From: UMGS363 sp051881815
GTDB lineage: Bacteria > Bacillota > Clostridia > Oscillospirales > Ruminococcaceae
Assembly: GCA_051881815.1 (NCBI GenBank)
Contig: JBJEQP010000083.1
Location: 124,001-188,000, forward strand
Direction: 5' to 3'
Length of the DNA stretch: 64,000 nucleotides
Below the pieces are notes generated by a model. The model had not been told where the DNA came from, did no database searches, and saw nothing but the letters and a program-made list of their open reading frames with translations. The translations under genes and the position numbers were made by a program. Below, piece by piece: positions 16,908 to 25,111 of the stretch (positions are counted from its first letter, which is position 1; each line of letters opens with the position of its first letter).

Positions 16908-17495
16908 TCACTGTCTTTCCCAGTAATCTATCCCTGCGCTCGGCTTGAAAAACGTCCGAATATAGCCGTCCGTTGAGAGCACAAGGAACTCGTTCGTTTC
17001 GGTATCGTAATAGAGAAAGTCGCCGTCCTCTTTTTCGGTTTTATGCAGAATGTTGTCACCCTCCGCATTTATAAGCTCATTTGCAAGGTCAAGATACTCC
17101 TCCTGCGTGATATCGCCAAACTCCGCACCGTGCTTTTCATAGTGACTGTCGAAAAGCTTCTCACTTCGGAAATAGTATCTCTGCACGGCTTTTTCCGTTT
17201 CGGCAGAGGTTTCTTCCAACTTCTCATCGAGATTTGCAGAAGCTATCTCTTCGGAAACTGTTTCATTGACAGCGTTTTCTTCCTGCTTTTCGTCAAGCTC
17301 TGCCGAAGTAACCTCTTCGGAAACCGTTTCTTCTTTTTCTTCCTCTATAGCGGAAGCTTCTATATAAACGGTGGTTTCCGATGTCGGCTGTGAGCTGTAT
17401 GCTTCATCATAGCCGATACTTTCCGAACAGCCGCAAAGCATCAGCATAGTCAACATCAATACGGCAAATACTGCCAGAAAACTACTTTGCTTCAT
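16908..17495 (-). CDS. Lipoprotein of unknown function with an acidic repeat linker
   Basis: A 195-residue lipoprotein with signal peptide and lipobox LCGC (Cys23). Residues about 45-105 contain three copies of an acidic repeat (ETVSEEVTSAELDEK and variants), then a C-terminal 75-residue domain rich in Tyr and Phe (YYFRSEKLFDSHYEKHGAEF, DFLYYDTETNEFLVL). No family is recognised. It is followed 11 bases later by the CPCC-flavin fusion, so the two are probably cotranscribed. Confidence 0.75.
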   Translation of the reverse strand: MKQSSFLAVFAVLMLTMLMLCGCSESIGYDEAYSSQPTSETTVYIEASAIEEEKEETVSEEVTSAELDEKQEENAVNETVSEEIASANLDEKLEETSAETEKAVQRYYFRSEKLFDSHYEKHGAEFGDITQEEYLDLANELINAEGDNILHKTEKEDGDFLYYDTETNEFLVLSTDGYIRTFFKPSAGIDYWERQ

Positions 17496-17512
17496 GTTCT
17501 TTCCTCTTTCAA

Positions 17513-17544
17513 CAAAAAAGGCTGCTGTTTCAAACGCAGCAGCC
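17513..17544 (-). terminator. Intrinsic terminator of the plsC-ispH-rpsA operon
   Basis: GGCTGCTGCG and CAGCAGCC form a stem on the minus strand followed by TTTTTTG. Between it and the stop codon lies TTTTTAGAGGTTCCC, identical to one end of the element at 46844. Confidence 0.88.
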
Positions 17545-17572
17545 TTTATTATGCCTTGGGAACCTCTAAAAA

Positions 17573-19561
17573 TTATTCAGCAGTTTCTTCTGTGCCTTCT
17601 TCTTCAAGAAGTTCTCTGATAGACATGCTGATTCTCTTCTTTTCGGTGTCGATCTCTGTGATCTTTGCCTTAACAACATCACCAACGGAAAGAACATCCT
17701 TAACGTTAGCAACCTTCTTGTTAGCGATCTGGGAGATGTGGATAAGACCGTCAATGCTTGGGATGATCTGTGCGAATGCGCCGAAAGGTGTGATAGAAAC
17801 AACCTTTGCTTCAACTACATCGCCAACAGCATACTCATTAGCAAACTTGACCCAAGGATTGTCCTCGTCCTTCTTGTAGCCGAGGGAGATCCTGCCGCTC
17901 TCGCTGTCGAGTTCCTTAACGAAAACTTCAATAACGTCGCCAACCTTAACGACCTCGGACGGGTGCTTGATCCTGTTCCAGCTGAGCTCGGAAATGTGAA
18001 CCATTCCGTCGATTCCGCCAAGATCTACGAATGCGCCATAGTTTGTGATGGACTTAACTTCGCCCTTGAACTTGTCGCCGACCTGAACGCTCTCCCAGAA
18101 CTTAGCCTTTGCAGCGTCCTTTTCTGCGTTGAGAACAGCTCTGATAGAGCCGACAGCCTTGAACTTCTGCTCATTGATCTCGATGATCTTGAACTTAACG
18201 GACTTCTTGAGAAGAGTTTCGAGCTTTTCATCACGTCTTGCAGTTGCCTGGGAAGCGGGAACGAATACTCTTGTGCCCTCTGTGATAACAATTACGCCGC
18301 CCTTAACAACGTTTGTAACTGTACCTTCGAGAACTGCATCTTCCTCTTTAGCCTTAACAAGCTTATCGAAGCCGACCATAGCGTCAACCTTCTTCTTGGA
18401 AAGGTTTACGATACCTTCAGCATCGTTGATCTTGATAACGATAAGATCAACCTCGTCGCCAACCTTTACAACGTCGCCGACCTTGAGTGTAGGATCGTCT
18501 GTAAGCTCGGACAGAGCGATATAGCCTGTCTGCTTCGTGCCGATATCAACTGTTGCTTCTGTGTTGTTTACGGCAGTTATGTATCCTTTCACCCGTTGAC
18601 CGGTGTATATTTTTTTGAAAGATGCGTCGAGCGCGCTGGCGAAGTCAAAATCTTCGTCATTGTTTTTGAGAATTTCGCTCATTTGGTTTTGTACCTCCTT
18701 GATTATATATGCCGGGGTAGATGCTCCGGCTGTGATCCCGACGTTAAAGTTTTCATCGGCACCACCGAGCTCTCCGAGGATCTTATCCCTGTCAAGCTCA
18801 CCTGCGTCCGAAATAAGAAAGCAGGCTTTGCAATGCTCACGGCAGATGTCGTAAAGCTTTGCTGTGTTGGAACTGCGTTTGCCGCCGATAACGATCATAA
18901 GATCGGACTTTTCCGCAAGACGTACAGCGCTCTGCTGGCGTTCGGCGGTCGCACTGCAGATGGTATTGAACACCTCTGCTTCGGGACATTCCGAGCTGAT
19001 GATACGGCAGCACTTTTCCCATATAATTATATTATACGTTGTTTGAGCAACAATTGCAACCTTTTTTTCAAAATTTTTAAATTTTTTTTGTAAAATCTCA
19101 CGAAGTTCGGTATCATTACTGCAAATATAAGGAATATTTTGGCAATGTTTTACAATTCCCTGAACTTCATCGTGATTTTTATCGCCGAGAATGATGATCT
19201 CAAAGCCTTCCGCCGACTTTTCGGAAACTATTTTATGTATCCTCGCCACGAACGGACACGTTCCGTCACAGACGCTGACTCCGAACGGCTCTCTTTTTTC
19301 AAGCAGCTCGTAAATATCCCTGCCGATGCCGTGCGATCGGATAACAACATTCGTATTTTCAAGGTTTTCGATCTCTTCGGGAGAATCTATAACCCTTACA
19401 CCGCGGCTTTTCAGCTCGTTCACAACGGTATCGTTATGGATGATCTCGCCGTAGGTCACAGCTTTTCCGCCGTTATCTATAATATTATACACGATTTTTA
19501 CGGCTCTGTCAACACCAAAGCAGAAACCTGCCTTATCCGCGATCTCAATCCTGTGCGGCAT
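17573..19561 (-). CDS. ispH: Fusion of 4-hydroxy-3-methylbut-2-enyl diphosphate reductase (IspH) and ribosomal protein S1
   Basis: A 662-residue bifunctional protein. The N-terminal about 285 residues are IspH/LytB, the last enzyme of the non-mevalonate isoprenoid pathway, with three iron-sulfur cysteines (C14, C102, C202). The remainder contains four S1 RNA-binding domains (about 325-640; for example TNYGAFVDLGGIDGMVHISELSW and ITPFGAFAQIIPSIDGLIHISQ). This IspH-S1 fusion is known in clostridia. ATG 19561 is preferred: GGAGG lies 9 bases upstream, and the start overlaps the end of plsC by 17 bases, implying coupling. Confidence 0.95.
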   Translation of the reverse strand: MPHRIEIADKAGFCFGVDRAVKIVYNIIDNGGKAVTYGEIIHNDTVVNELKSRGVRVIDSPEEIENLENTNVVIRSHGIGRDIYELLEKREPFGVSVCDGTCPFVARIHKIVSEKSAEGFEIIILGDKNHDEVQGIVKHCQNIPYICSNDTELREILQKKFKNFEKKVAIVAQTTYNIIIWEKCCRIISSECPEAEVFNTICSATAERQQSAVRLAEKSDLMIVIGGKRSSNTAKLYDICREHCKACFLISDAGELDRDKILGELGGADENFNVGITAGASTPAYIIKEVQNQMSEILKNNDEDFDFASALDASFKKIYTGQRVKGYITAVNNTEATVDIGTKQTGYIALSELTDDPTLKVGDVVKVGDEVDLIVIKINDAEGIVNLSKKKVDAMVGFDKLVKAKEEDAVLEGTVTNVVKGGVIVITEGTRVFVPASQATARRDEKLETLLKKSVKFKIIEINEQKFKAVGSIRAVLNAEKDAAKAKFWESVQVGDKFKGEVKSITNYGAFVDLGGIDGMVHISELSWNRIKHPSEVVKVGDVIEVFVKELDSESGRISLGYKKDEDNPWVKFANEYAVGDVVEAKVVSITPFGAFAQIIPSIDGLIHISQIANKKVANVKDVLSVGDVVKAKITEIDTEKKRISMSIRELLEEEGTEETAE

Positions 19562-20195
19562 CGTTCTTGTCCTCCAACCGGAGCGGAGCCTCACCGGCGG
19601 TCAGCGCAGATCCCTCGACAAGCTCCGTGATAGCGCCCATGATACGCTTTTTCACCTCTTTGAGATCACGGGGAGAGGTACCCTCGACAGCGATCTCTTC
19701 GGCTTTTATCGGCTTGCCGAACCGAAGCGTCAGCTTGGAACGGAAGTGCAGCTTTTCACCTTCAAAAATTATTCCGCAGGGAACGACATCGGCACCCGAT
19801 TTTGCGGCTATCATTGCGACGCCCGTCTTTCCCTTGCCGACCTTTCCGTCCTTTGAGCGTGTACCCTCGGGAAAAATGACAAGGTTCCTTCCCGAATTGA
19901 GTATATTTATGCTGTCGTCTATGACGGACATATCGCCTGCACCTCGAGTAACGGGAAATGCGCCGAGCTTGCGTATGAACCAGCCGAAAAGCTTGTTCTC
20001 GAACAGCTCCTCTTTAGCCATGTAGGAAACAGGCAGCTTCATCGGCATCGTAAGAATTACGGGGTCGGCATAGCTGCGGTGATTGGAAGCTAAAACGACG
20101 GGCTTATCCTGCGGAATATTCTCTTCGCCCTCGATATGGAAATCATAAAAAATTTTGTACAGCCATTTAACGGGATATCTTACCCAAGCATACAC
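19545..20195 (-). CDS. plsC: 1-acyl-sn-glycerol-3-phosphate acyltransferase
   Basis: A 216-residue PlsC. Acyltransferase motifs I (NHRSYADP, HX4D) and III (FPEGTRSKDG) are intact. It acylates lysophosphatidic acid to phosphatidic acid at the inner membrane face. The C-terminal tail overlaps the ispH-rpsA start, so the two genes are coupled; the plsC-ispH-rpsA order is common in clostridia, often after cmk. Confidence 0.94.
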   Translation of the reverse strand: MYAWVRYPVKWLYKIFYDFHIEGEENIPQDKPVVLASNHRSYADPVILTMPMKLPVSYMAKEELFENKLFGWFIRKLGAFPVTRGAGDMSVIDDSINILNSGRNLVIFPEGTRSKDGKVGKGKTGVAMIAAKSGADVVPCGIIFEGEKLHFRSKLTLRFGKPIKAEEIAVEGTSPRDLKEVKKRIMGAITELVEGSALTAGEAPLRLEDKNDAAQD

Positions 20196-20366
20196 AATTT
20201 ATCAATCCTTTTCGTTAAATTATATAGTATTATAGCATATTTCCGGTGAAAAATCAATAAATAATTCAAATTTTTCTGATTTTTTCAGAGATCCGAATTT
20301 TCTGATATTCACATTTATGCACAAGACCGGTTGTGCGGTTTCATAACAAATCTATATCAGTTTTTC

Positions 20367-20395
20367 TTGACAATCTTCGACAGATTTGTTACAAT
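20367..20395 (+). promoter_or_regulatory. Promoter of RNA I (peptide mRNA)
   Basis: TTGACA (20367-20372) and TACAAT (20390-20395) with 17-bp spacing; predicted start near 20402, at the first base of tag AGAGAGCATATCGC. Confidence 0.85.
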
Positions 20396-20523
20396 AACAT
20401 CAGAGAGCATATCGCCACAGCTTAGGCGTCAAACGCATAAAATAGATGGTAGCTTTCGGTAATCTCATAGGTTGCCGGGATCTGTCTTGGCAGCCTTTTA
20501 CTAAATTTAGGAGGGGTTGCCGT

Positions 20524-20613
20524 ATGGATATTCTTACTGCAATCTACTACATCGCAAGCACTGTTTACTGTGCTGTATGTGTGTATTACACAATTAAGAA
20601 TTCACATAAATAA
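20524..20613 (+). CDS. 29-residue hydrophobic membrane peptide (candidate type I toxin)
   Basis: Begins MDILTAIYYIASTVYCAVCV and ends in KNSHK. A single membrane-spanning segment (about residues 4-24, rich in Tyr, Ile, Val, with two Cys) is followed by a short positive tail, the usual plan of type I toxins such as Fst or Ldr, though the sequence matches none I know. AGGAGGGG (20509-20516) sits 7 bases before the ATG and is stronger than most sites in this window. The surrounding promoter, antisense RNA and terminator layout is the main support for it being a real gene. Function is inference. Confidence 0.72.
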   Translation: MDILTAIYYIASTVYCAVCVYYTIKNSHK

Positions 20614-20615
20614 GA

Positions 20616-20651
20616 CAACAACCCATCTATTCGCACTAGATGGGTTGTTTG
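20616..20651. terminator. Shared bidirectional terminator of RNA I and RNA II
   Basis: CAACCCATCTA (20619-20629) pairs perfectly with TAGATGGGTTG (20637-20647) around a 7-base loop. The T-tracts on both sides are short (TTTG and TTGTC). Confidence 0.75.
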
Positions 20652-20704
20652 ATATAACAATTAATTAACCTACCGAAAGCGACCGTTTATGCGGTATGCT
20701 CTCT
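20618..20704 (-). ncRNA. RNA II: convergent small RNA (candidate antitoxin)
   Basis: A predicted about 87-nt RNA read towards the peptide gene. Its 5' end AGAGAGCATACCGC (20704-20691) matches the RNA I tag at 13 of 14 bases and GTCGCTTTCGGTA (20683-20671) matches the second tag at 12 of 13. It contains no open frame and ends in the shared hairpin, so it is complementary to the 3' end of RNA I. A segment CCATCTA can also pair with TAGATGG (20443-20449) in the RNA I leader. Confidence 0.7.
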
Positions 20705-20710
20705 TTTTAT

Positions 20711-20739
20711 ATTATAGCACTTTTCTATGCAGCTGTCAA
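20711..20739 (-). promoter_or_regulatory. Promoter of RNA II
   Basis: Minus-strand TTGACA (20739-20734) and TATAAT (20716-20711), 17-bp spacer; a perfect consensus promoter, stronger than that of RNA I. Confidence 0.88.
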
Positions 20740-20781
20740 GCAAATTTCAGCTCTTTTTGAGAAGCTTATTCTTGACAACAA

Positions 20782-20810
20782 TTGACATATCGCATATTTT
20801 ATGCTAAAAT
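20782..20810 (+). promoter_or_regulatory. Promoter of the four-helix membrane protein gene
   Basis: TTGACA (20782-20787) and TAAAAT (20805-20810), 17-bp spacer, 28 bases before the ATG at 20839. Confidence 0.75.
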
Positions 20811-20838
20811 ATAAATACCAAGATAAGGGGGTCACAAA

Positions 20839-21219
20839 ATGAAAAAGGTTTTACAGGTTACATCCGTTTTATGCGGAATCCTTGCAATTTCGGCTGTATG
20901 GCTCGCCTTCCGTTCGCTCTTCGGAAGAGGATATTTTGTAAGCTGGGCGCTTTTCTCGATGACAAGGAGCGGAACGGCATTCGGAATGCTTGGAAATATC
21001 ATCGGCATTGCATTCACGGCGATAGGCTTCGGGGCAATGTGCTTTTACGGACTTATCAATAAAAACAAGAAAAGTGCATTTATATGGGGTGCGGTGATGA
21101 CTGCTCTTTCGGCACTCTCACTTATAATGAGCATTTTCGGCGGAAGCTTCAACTTCGGCGATATCCTTCTGCTCCTGCTTTCCGGCGCTTATACATACAG
21201 CACGATAAAGCTTGCATAG
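20839..21219 (+). CDS. Four-helix membrane protein of unknown function
   Basis: A 126-residue protein with four predicted membrane helices (about 6-25, 48-70, 79-98, 104-122) and short loops. No family is recognised. It has its own consensus promoter, a ribosome site (AAGGGGG) and a strong terminator, so it is a single-gene unit next to the two-RNA locus. It could be a small transporter-like or immunity-like protein; there is no direct evidence. Confidence 0.78.
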   Translation: MKKVLQVTSVLCGILAISAVWLAFRSLFGRGYFVSWALFSMTRSGTAFGMLGNIIGIAFTAIGFGAMCFYGLINKNKKSAFIWGAVMTALSALSLIMSIFGGSFNFGDILLLLLSGAYTYSTIKLA

Positions 21220-21224
21220 TACAT

Positions 21225-21260
21225 AAAGGCAATTCCACAGACGATGGAATTGCCTTTTTT
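21225..21260 (+). terminator. Intrinsic terminator
   Basis: AAAGGCAATTCCA and TGGAATTGCCTTTTTT form a strong stem with a T run. Confidence 0.92.
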
Positions 21261-21374
21261 CCTCTTTCTTCAAAAAACACCGGATACATCATCAAGAAAT
21301 TAGCAGACTTTCATATAATGTTACACTAATCACTTTTTAACACGAGCAAAAATAATTCGTTCGCTTGGTTTGTA

Positions 21375-22229
21375 TTATTTTACACATTTTTTACATGGAT
21401 CATAAAATCCTTTTACTGAATTTAATGTTGTTTCACTTGCATTATCACCAGCGCATGATTTACTGTAATGGTACTTATCTCCATATGGAGTTAAAAATAC
21501 TGTCCTGCTATTATCTGTAGTAAAATCCGTAATATATGTTTCAGATTCCTCAACTACATCGTCCTCAACAATGACTTTTTTCTTTTCTGATTTTACAGTT
21601 CCATCCTTGGTTTGAATATACACATAAGTTTCACCCGCACCTACTTTAGAAATAATACAAGAATTCAGCCACGAGTTTTCATTATTAATTATAGTTGCAA
21701 TTTCAGTATTCTCACTTATAAATTCAAGCTCTTCTTCAATCTCTTGCAAATTTTCATTAGCATCAACATTAAAATAACATTCTTCTTCATTCATCCAACT
21801 ATAAAAAATTAAATCAGTTGCTTCATTAAAACTTATAGATTTAATATTTTTTTCAACCGAAACTTCAATGGTTTCCGATTTTACTATTTCATCATAGGTT
21901 TCAAAATAAAACGATGATGCTCCTGTTTTTTTTCCAGTTATATTAAAAGATATATAACTATCAAATAATCCATCTTTTTTTTCAAATGATATATCTATAA
22001 CTTCAGGATTTGAAATAACTACGTTAATATCATCCACTTCGTAATTCTGCCTACCATTGATCAATAATTTATAGTTTTCACCAGTAACACCTTCATAAAA
22101 TGCTTCTGATGATAGGTCATCAATTGTAAAACTTAAAATACCTGTTGATGATTCTTCCGTTTTTTCACACGCAGTACAAATAAAAAAAATAGAAATCAGC
22201 AAAACAAAAAAACTAATTAACTTTGACAT
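21375..22229 (-). CDS. AT-rich lipoprotein with Ig-like region and C-terminal Cys motif
   Basis: A 284-residue lipoprotein with lipobox CTAC (Cys21). The middle contains two or three tandem beta domains of BIG2-like character (repeated I-x-F-E-K-K and S-E-x-x-x-V-x-V-E patterns). The C-terminus has KYHYSKSCAG...FYDPCKKC, a short cysteine motif found at the ends of many Firmicute secreted proteins and probably metal-binding. The gene is distinctly AT-rich compared with its neighbours and uses many AAA/GAA/ATA codons, suggesting acquisition. The function is unknown. Confidence 0.78.
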   Translation of the reverse strand: MSKLISFFVLLISIFFICTACEKTEESSTGILSFTIDDLSSEAFYEGVTGENYKLLINGRQNYEVDDINVVISNPEVIDISFEKKDGLFDSYISFNITGKKTGASSFYFETYDEIVKSETIEVSVEKNIKSISFNEATDLIFYSWMNEEECYFNVDANENLQEIEEELEFISENTEIATIINNENSWLNSCIISKVGAGETYVYIQTKDGTVKSEKKKVIVEDDVVEESETYITDFTTDNSRTVFLTPYGDKYHYSKSCAGDNASETTLNSVKGFYDPCKKCVK

Positions 22230-22342
22230 TTACACCCTCCTTAAACCCATAGTAATACATAATACAATTTATCTTACTAAAAATGTTTTATTATACGAGA
22301 AAACGCATTTAATTTTGGCGTTATACAACGTTATATTCATTG

Positions 22343-24082
22343 TCAAAGTGAGCTTTTTATCCTGTCCTTATAGAACTCCTCGGGACGGCTCTGGACGGTC
22401 TTTATCGCTTTCTTGTTCTCATACATTTTTGCGTCAGCCTGCTGATAAATATCGACCATCTTTGAATGAACGGCTCTGTCATAGGCCTCAAAGCCGTAAG
22501 CAACGCTTATCCGCATATCATTTTCACTGTCACTGTTATACTCTTCAACAGCGTTTTTGAAATTGGAAATACCGTTTTCATATCTGCGGAGGATATCGTC
22601 CCCTGACAGCAGAACGGCAAACTCATCGCCGCCGATACGGAAGCACTCTCCGTTTTCGGAGGAAAAAGCGTTCCCGATAAATTCGGCGCTTTTTGTTATC
22701 ATATTATCGCCGTACTGATGTCCGAAATTGTCATTTATGAATTTCAGATCGTTAACGTCGAACATTACTATGCCGACTCCTTCGACGCTGTCCTTGACCT
22801 TATCCAGTTCGATAAGTCTTTCCTCAAAAGCGGTGCGGTTTCCTGCACCCGTAAGACCGTCATGATATGCAAGCTTGCTGATAAATTCACTCTTTACGCC
22901 GAGTTTTACAGCATTGACGGTATTTTCAAGGCTTGAACTGCCGTAGCAGATGACGAATATAAGCAGACCGATCCTGACAAACATCGCCGAATCTGTTCCG
23001 ACACCGAGATAGAAACGAACCAGATCTACTGCCGTTGCAATAGAAATACTGCTTAAACCGATCCCTCTGAAAACACGGTAAATGTTTCTCTTGCGGCTTT
23101 TTCCGATAAACATTGAATTTCTGATAACGCTGTAGAAGAATATGACCGCACTCAATGCAAGAATAATGTGAGTCAATTTTAACGTCCGGCGTATATCTGC
23201 GACCCCCGTTAAATGAAGCGTCCAGCAGACAACGAACTCCGCTCCCGACAGGATACAGAAAGCAGGTGCAAGCTTTTTATTCTTGAACCCGAACGCCGAG
23301 TCAAGATACAATATCATCGGTATTGAAATAAGCATAAGCGAACAGCAGGAAACCACCTGCATAAGCCTGCTGTCATCAAAGAAAAACTGTATAATATTTG
23401 TTTCGGACAAGCACCACACGGCAATGCTCAGCGCAAATAACCCGAGATACATAAGCTCGTGGTTTTTCTTGACCTGAACATTTAAAGGGATATCCGCAAT
23501 TATAAGCATCAGACCGACAAAAATCAGCAGTATGCACGTTACAACAGCGACCAGCTTTTCCACTATTACAGATAGGATAATTCCTGCAGGATTTCCGATC
23601 TGTATATTGTCAATGCCTGCTCTTGAGCTTTCATAGGATTTTGATGCTCTGATCTCAACATTTTTTCCGCCGTATTCGGGTGAAAGCTCGATAACGCTCC
23701 AGCGTGTTCCCAAAGAATTTGTATAAAAAATACTCTCGGGAACGTTTGGCGTGTAAACAAGCTCACCGTCAATATAAACAGAATAAAAAATATTCTTGCT
23801 TCGGAAGAACAGAGAACAGTTGCTCCCAAGCTCCTGCGGAAGCACATTTGTGACCGTGAACTCCTGTCCTGCCGGGATCCCTTCCAGCTTATAAAGCTTT
23901 GCTATATCGGTTTCCGTGCCGTCAGCTGTTTTCCATCCGATGCTGAAATCCGCCGAATCGGAGCCGAGCGCTGCGGACAAAGGTTCGCTATGATTCTTTA
24001 TGCAGAGAAATACTATTATAAAAAGGAAAAATGCAATCATTACTCCGTAAAGCAAATTATATTTTCCGTTGGAACTTTTCAT
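22343..24082 (-). CDS. Membrane diguanylate cyclase (7TM sensor + GGDEF)
   Basis: A 579-residue protein. A signal anchor (about 12-30) is followed by an extracellular about 150-residue beta domain of the 7TMR-DISM type, then seven membrane helices (about 180-390), and a cytoplasmic GGDEF domain with an intact active site RIGGDEFAVLLSGDD and substrate motif (DVNDLKFINDNFGHQYGD). It should make cyclic di-GMP in response to an outside signal. No RxxD inhibitory site was evident directly upstream. The C-terminal tail is short. Confidence 0.92.
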   Translation of the reverse strand: MKSSNGKYNLLYGVMIAFFLFIIVFLCIKNHSEPLSAALGSDSADFSIGWKTADGTETDIAKLYKLEGIPAGQEFTVTNVLPQELGSNCSLFFRSKNIFYSVYIDGELVYTPNVPESIFYTNSLGTRWSVIELSPEYGGKNVEIRASKSYESSRAGIDNIQIGNPAGIILSVIVEKLVAVVTCILLIFVGLMLIIADIPLNVQVKKNHELMYLGLFALSIAVWCLSETNIIQFFFDDSRLMQVVSCCSLMLISIPMILYLDSAFGFKNKKLAPAFCILSGAEFVVCWTLHLTGVADIRRTLKLTHIILALSAVIFFYSVIRNSMFIGKSRKRNIYRVFRGIGLSSISIATAVDLVRFYLGVGTDSAMFVRIGLLIFVICYGSSSLENTVNAVKLGVKSEFISKLAYHDGLTGAGNRTAFEERLIELDKVKDSVEGVGIVMFDVNDLKFINDNFGHQYGDNMITKSAEFIGNAFSSENGECFRIGGDEFAVLLSGDDILRRYENGISNFKNAVEEYNSDSENDMRISVAYGFEAYDRAVHSKMVDIYQQADAKMYENKKAIKTVQSRPEEFYKDRIKSSL

Positions 24083-24125
24083 ACTTTACCTCATTTTGTC
24101 AGATTTTCGCAATAACTTACATTTA

Positions 24126-24154
24126 AGTATATCACATTTTCCCCAAACAGTCAA
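24126..24154 (-). promoter_or_regulatory. Promoter of the diguanylate cyclase gene
   Basis: Minus-strand TTGACT (24154-24149) and TATACT (24131-24126), 17-bp spacer, 44 bases before the start codon. Confidence 0.7.
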
Positions 24155-24226
24155 CAAAAAAGAGTGCTTTTTTGCATAATTCTACATAAAATTCTTTTGT
24201 TCGAGCCAAACGTTGCAGTATGGATA

Positions 24227-24415
24227 TCACATCTGATGCCGCACAACGCCGTATTCATCATCAAGCCGGTAGTACGGGCAGGTGTAGTTAGTGCTTGTGA
24301 GAAACCTGCTCATCTCATCCTCGTCAAGATTTGCCATGCAGGTATAGCAGTCGTAATCATCGTCATAAACGTAGTTAACGCAGGTTTCGCAGTTTGTGGC
24401 TTTTCCTTCCTTCAC
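24227..24415 (-). CDS. Small cysteine-rich protein, DUF6472 family
   Basis: A 62-residue protein with cysteines paired as CETC...CYTC...C, forming a likely zinc-binding knuckle (NCETCVNYVYDDDYDCYTC, ending CPYYRLDDEYGVVRHQM). It matches the small DUF6472 family common in clostridia. It begins 3 bases after the phosphatase gene and shares its transcript. Function unknown. Confidence 0.85.
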   Translation of the reverse strand: MKEGKATNCETCVNYVYDDDYDCYTCMANLDEDEMSRFLTSTNYTCPYYRLDDEYGVVRHQM

Positions 24416-24418
24416 AGA

Positions 24419-24868
24419 TCATTCCTCCTTCAGCCTTTCAAGCAGCTTTTCGCAGCCGAGCATAACATCAGCGTATGTAGCAGCAAAATCGCCCGTGTAC
24501 CATGGATCGGCAACATCCCTGCCGACCCCTGCGAACGAAAGCAGCTTGTATATTTTATCATCAGCGCCCGTCATCCTGCGCATATTGCGGATATTGGCGG
24601 TGTCCATTCCGATAAGATAGTCATAATACTCTCCGTCCGCCTTGGTGATCTGCCGTGCACGGTGCGGCACAAGAGGGATATCGTGCCTGCGAAGCTCGGA
24701 AACCGTGCCGTGATGAGGCGTATTGCCGATCTCCTCGGTGCTCGTAGCGGCAGAGTCGATCTCGAACCGCTCGCCCAGACCTTCCTTGTTGACCATATAC
24801 TGAAAAACACTCTGCGCCATAGTGCTTCGGCAGATGTTGCCGTGGCATACGAATAAAACTTTTATCAT
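24419..24868 (-). CDS. Low-molecular-weight protein tyrosine phosphatase
   Basis: A 149-residue LMW-PTP. The P-loop VCHGNICRS gives nucleophile C8 and R14 (CX5R), and the general acid D121 lies in DPWYTGDF. It dephosphorylates phosphotyrosine proteins, in Firmicutes often those phosphorylated by capsule BY-kinases, or free arginine phosphate for some relatives. No kinase is adjacent. Followed after 3 bases by the DUF6472 gene. Confidence 0.93.
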   Translation of the reverse strand: MIKVLFVCHGNICRSTMAQSVFQYMVNKEGLGERFEIDSAATSTEEIGNTPHHGTVSELRRHDIPLVPHRARQITKADGEYYDYLIGMDTANIRNMRRMTGADDKIYKLLSFAGVGRDVADPWYTGDFAATYADVMLGCEKLLERLKEE

Positions 24869-25111
24869 AGTTATCTCCTATCCTAAATCGCCGTGATTTG
24901 CCCTATTCTGCGTGGGTCATTGGCGGTACAAATAATGTACAGAAAATTCAGCCGACAGAAAAATAGTGTGAAAAGCACGGTTTTACGTTGGGTTTATTAC
25001 AATTGAAAAGTAGTCAATTGGTAGTCGGTTAGGGTGGTGCAGACTACTCGTGATTTTTACCTTTTAACGATTGGATTTGGGGGAGGGAGTGCAAATTTAC
25101 TTTTGATACTA

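Larger units (their letters stand above)
20402..20655 (+). ncRNA. RNA I: structured mRNA of the 29-residue membrane peptide (candidate toxin RNA)
   Basis: Predicted transcript of about 250 nt with a 120-nt leader. The 5' tags AGAGAGCATATCGC (20402-20415) and GTAGCTTTCGGTA (20449-20461) recur at the start of the opposing RNA. A stem GGTTGCC (20470-20476) / GGCAGCC (20489-20495) forms upstream of the ribosome site, and GGCAGCCTT can alternatively pair with GGGGTTGCC (20513-20521), which overlaps the ribosome site AGGAGGGG. It ends in the shared hairpin at 20616-20650. Confidence 0.7.

Noticed and set aside
17738..19093. 451-codon open frame on the plus strand opposite ispH-rpsA
   Set aside because: It is the exact antisense of the S1 and IspH coding region, has no ribosome site or recognisable domain, and the minus-strand protein is a clear conserved family.
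20367..20739. Direct equivalence of the two-RNA locus with the pAD1 par (Fst) module
   Set aside because: The 5' repeats are inverted in DNA rather than direct, so the RNAs share rather than complement these segments, and the peptide does not resemble Fst.
24869..25111. T-box or riboswitch between the phosphatase gene and the decayed gene
   Set aside because: Short inverted repeats are present (AGTAGTC/GACTACT) but no conserved T-box or riboswitch core sequence could be recognised.
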